Shown: positions 62,448 through 64,000 of the stretch, one piece after another
Numbering within the stretch: the stretch's first letter is position 1
Layout: each line of letters opens with the position of its first letter
NCBI RefSeq assembly: GCF_000689415.1
Contig: NZ_HG322950.1
Location: 5,773,501 to 5,837,500, forward strand
Direction: 5' to 3'
Length of the DNA stretch: 64,000 bases
From: Pseudomonas knackmussii B13
GTDB taxonomy: Bacteria > Pseudomonadota > Gammaproteobacteria > Pseudomonadales > Pseudomonadaceae
Made by a program: the position numbers and the translations under genes
Notes under the pieces: generated by a model
Databases searched by the model: none
What the model was told of the DNA's origin: nothing
The model's input: the letters and a program-made list of their open reading frames with translations, nothing else

Positions 62448-63902
62448 ATGAAACTCTCCTGGAACTACCTCCTCCCGGCGCTGCTCGCGCTGGCCCTGGC
62501 GGCCATCCCGGCGCCCGCCGGACTGGCGCCGCACGCCTGGTACTTCTTCGCGATATTCGCCGGAGTCGTGCTCGGGCTGATCCTCGAACCGCTGCCCGGC
62601 GCGGTGCTAGGCCTGATCGGCATCGCCGTGGTCGCCGCGCTCGCGCCCTGGGTGCTGTTCAGCCCCGAGCAACTGGCGAGCCCCGGTTTCAAGCCCGCCA
62701 CCGAGGCGCTCGCCTGGGCGCTGACGGGCTTCTCCAACAGCACCGTGTGGCTGATCTTCGCCGCCTTCATGTTCGCCCTCGGCTACGAGCGCACGGGCCT
62801 CGGCCGACGCATCGCCCTGCTGCTGGTGAAAGCCATGGGCCGACGCACCCTGAGCCTGGGTTACGCGGTGATGCTCGCCGACCTCGCCCTGGCGCCCTTC
62901 ACCCCGTCGAACACCGCGCGCAGCGGCGGCACCGTGTTCCCGGTGATCAGCAACCTGCCGCCGCTGTACGACTCGCGGCCGAACGACCCGAGCGCGCGGA
63001 AGATCGGCTCCTACATCATGTGGGTCGGCATCGCCTCCACCTGCGTGACCAGCTCGATGTTCCTCACTGCCCTGGCGCCCAACCTGCTGGCCGCCGCGCT
63101 GGTGGAAAAGACCGCGCACGTGCACCTGAGCTGGTGGAACTGGTTCGTCGCCTTCGCGCCCCTGGGCTTCCTCCTGCTCGCCTTGCTGCCGCTGCTCGCC
63201 TACTGGCTGTACCCGCCGCAGATCAAGCGCAACGACAAGGTCCCGGCCTGGGCCGCCGAAGAGCTGCGCACCCTCGGCCCGCTGTCGCGCAAGGAAATCA
63301 TTCTGCTGGTGCTGGTGCTCGCCGCGCTGGCGGCCTGGGTCTTCGCCGCCGCCTGGCTCGACCCTGCGCTGGTCGGCATCCTGGTGCTGGTGGCGATGCT
63401 GCTGACCGGCGTGGTGACCTGGGACGACGTGCTTGGCAACCGCGCCGCCTGGAACACCTTCGCCTGGTTCGCCACCCTGGTGGCGCTGGCCGGCGGCCTG
63501 AGCAAGGTCGGCTTCGTCAGCTGGTTCGGCCAACTGGTGGCCACCCACATGAGCGGCCTCAGCCCCACCACGGCCATGCTGGTGCTGGTCAGCGTGTTCT
63601 ATCTGGCGCACTACCTGTTCGCCAGCTCCACGGCGCACACCACGGCGCTGCTGCCGGTGATCCTCGCCGCCGGCATGGGCATTCCCGGCATCGACCTGCA
63701 GGTGTTCGCCCTGCTGCTCGGCACATCCCTCGGCCTGATGGGTATCATCACGCCCTACGGCACCGGGCCGAGCCCGGTGTACTACGGCAGCGGCTACCTG
63801 CCGAGCGCGGACTACTGGCGCCTGGGGTCGATCTTCGGCGCGCTCTTCCTCTTCACGCTGCTGGCCCTCGGCGCCCCCTGGATGATGGCTGTATTCGGCT
63901 GA
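62448..63902 (+). CDS. DASS/SLC13-family di- or tricarboxylate carrier
   Basis: This 484-residue inner-membrane carrier has 11-13 hydrophobic segments. The family motif region reads LAPFTPSNTARSGGTVFPVI (SNT clamp), and the second clamp region is FASSTAHTTALLPV. GIITPYGTGPSPVYYGSGYL follows near the C-terminus. The form resembles the CitT/TtdT antiporter branch (dicarboxylate or citrate exchanged for succinate or fumarate) as much as Na+ symporters. It is the last gene of the operon, 28 bp after the NuoF-like gene, and probably brings in the acid handled by the enzyme. Confidence 0.87.
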   Translation: MKLSWNYLLPALLALALAAIPAPAGLAPHAWYFFAIFAGVVLGLILEPLPGAVLGLIGIAVVAALAPWVLFSPEQLASPGFKPATEALAWALTGFSNSTVWLIFAAFMFALGYERTGLGRRIALLLVKAMGRRTLSLGYAVMLADLALAPFTPSNTARSGGTVFPVISNLPPLYDSRPNDPSARKIGSYIMWVGIASTCVTSSMFLTALAPNLLAAALVEKTAHVHLSWWNWFVAFAPLGFLLLALLPLLAYWLYPPQIKRNDKVPAWAAEELRTLGPLSRKEIILLVLVLAALAAWVFAAAWLDPALVGILVLVAMLLTGVVTWDDVLGNRAAWNTFAWFATLVALAGGLSKVGFVSWFGQLVATHMSGLSPTTAMLVLVSVFYLAHYLFASSTAHTTALLPVILAAGMGIPGIDLQVFALLLGTSLGLMGIITPYGTGPSPVYYGSGYLPSADYWRLGSIFGALFLFTLLALGAPWMMAVFG

Positions 63903-63906
63903 CTGC

Positions 63907-64000
63907 ATGACCAAACCACCCCTGCGCATCGGCGTGATCGCCGACACCCACAACCTGCTCCGGCCCGAGGCGCTGGAGCGGTTGCGCGGCTGCCATCAGC
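63907..64000 (+). CDS. Metallophosphoesterase (YfcE-type), partial at right edge
   Basis: ATG 63907 opens MTKPPLRIGVIADTHNLLRP, the first metal-binding motif (DTH) of calcineurin-like phosphoesterases of the YfcE/MJ0936 group. Only 31 codons are in the window. It follows the carrier gene by 4 bp and may be co-transcribed with it. Confidence 0.7.
   Translation, partial: MTKPPLRIGVIADTHNLLRPEALERLRGCHQ

Overview
The window is high-GC chromosomal DNA from a Pseudomonas of the P. aeruginosa-like group. The evidence is gene order: rmlBDAC, dctBD, arcDABC and fabY run in the same order as in P. aeruginosa. The 418/336/310-residue ArcA/ArcB/ArcC and a FabY-type ketosynthase of about 635 residues also fit. 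The species cannot be fixed from the sequence alone.

Positions 1-15050 are a mixed housekeeping and accessory stretch. A very large cyclic beta-1,2-glucan synthase gene (ndvB type, minus strand) runs off the left edge and carries a frameshift near 2288. After it come a small possibly CsbD-like stress protein, a 48-residue Lmo0937-type membrane protein, an EthD-family gene with an exact in-frame 231-bp tandem duplication, a ProQ/FinO RNA chaperone, a cold-shock protein, a potassium-channel-like protein with an altered filter, a DUF2252 protein and a SulP anion transporter.

Positions 15100-19900 look like a small degraded island. It holds a possible base-modification gene remnant (Nmad2-like), a palindrome cluster, three 20-bp iterons, a five-gene minus-strand operon running from a serine recombinase to a frameshifted Xre/MbcA/ParS-type antitoxin, a possible GIY-YIG protein and an IS3 orfA remnant. 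A piece resembling the 3' end of a tRNA followed by a terminator marks its right edge.

Positions 20100-41600 form a polysaccharide locus of the ABC-transporter (Wzm/Wzt) type. It encodes GDP-mannose supply (manC), GDP-D-rhamnose synthesis (gmd, rmd), four separate glycosyltransferases, dTDP-L-rhamnose synthesis (rmlBDAC), a 1324-residue fusion (sulfotransferase-like, RgpF-like and HAD domains), a second sulfotransferase-like protein, and an APS kinase (cysC). The simplest reading is a common-polysaccharide-antigen (A-band, D-rhamnan) locus variant that makes a sulfated rhamnose-rich O-polysaccharide.

Positions 41600-52400 hold the C4-dicarboxylate two-component system dctBD, whose usual target genes dctPQM are absent. 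A perfect sigma-54 promoter and a terminator-like hairpin remain in the gap. The anaerobic arginine deiminase operon arcDABC, with a candidate Anr site, and fabY follow.

Positions 52500-64000 hold an HDOD protein, rlmI, ilvD, an NCS2 nucleobase permease, and a four-gene operon: Fe-S protein, FrdA-like flavoprotein, NuoF-like NADH/FMN protein and a DASS-family dicarboxylate carrier. This looks like a cytoplasmic NAD(H)-linked fumarate-reductase-type enzyme with its own transporter. The start of a metallophosphoesterase gene closes the window.
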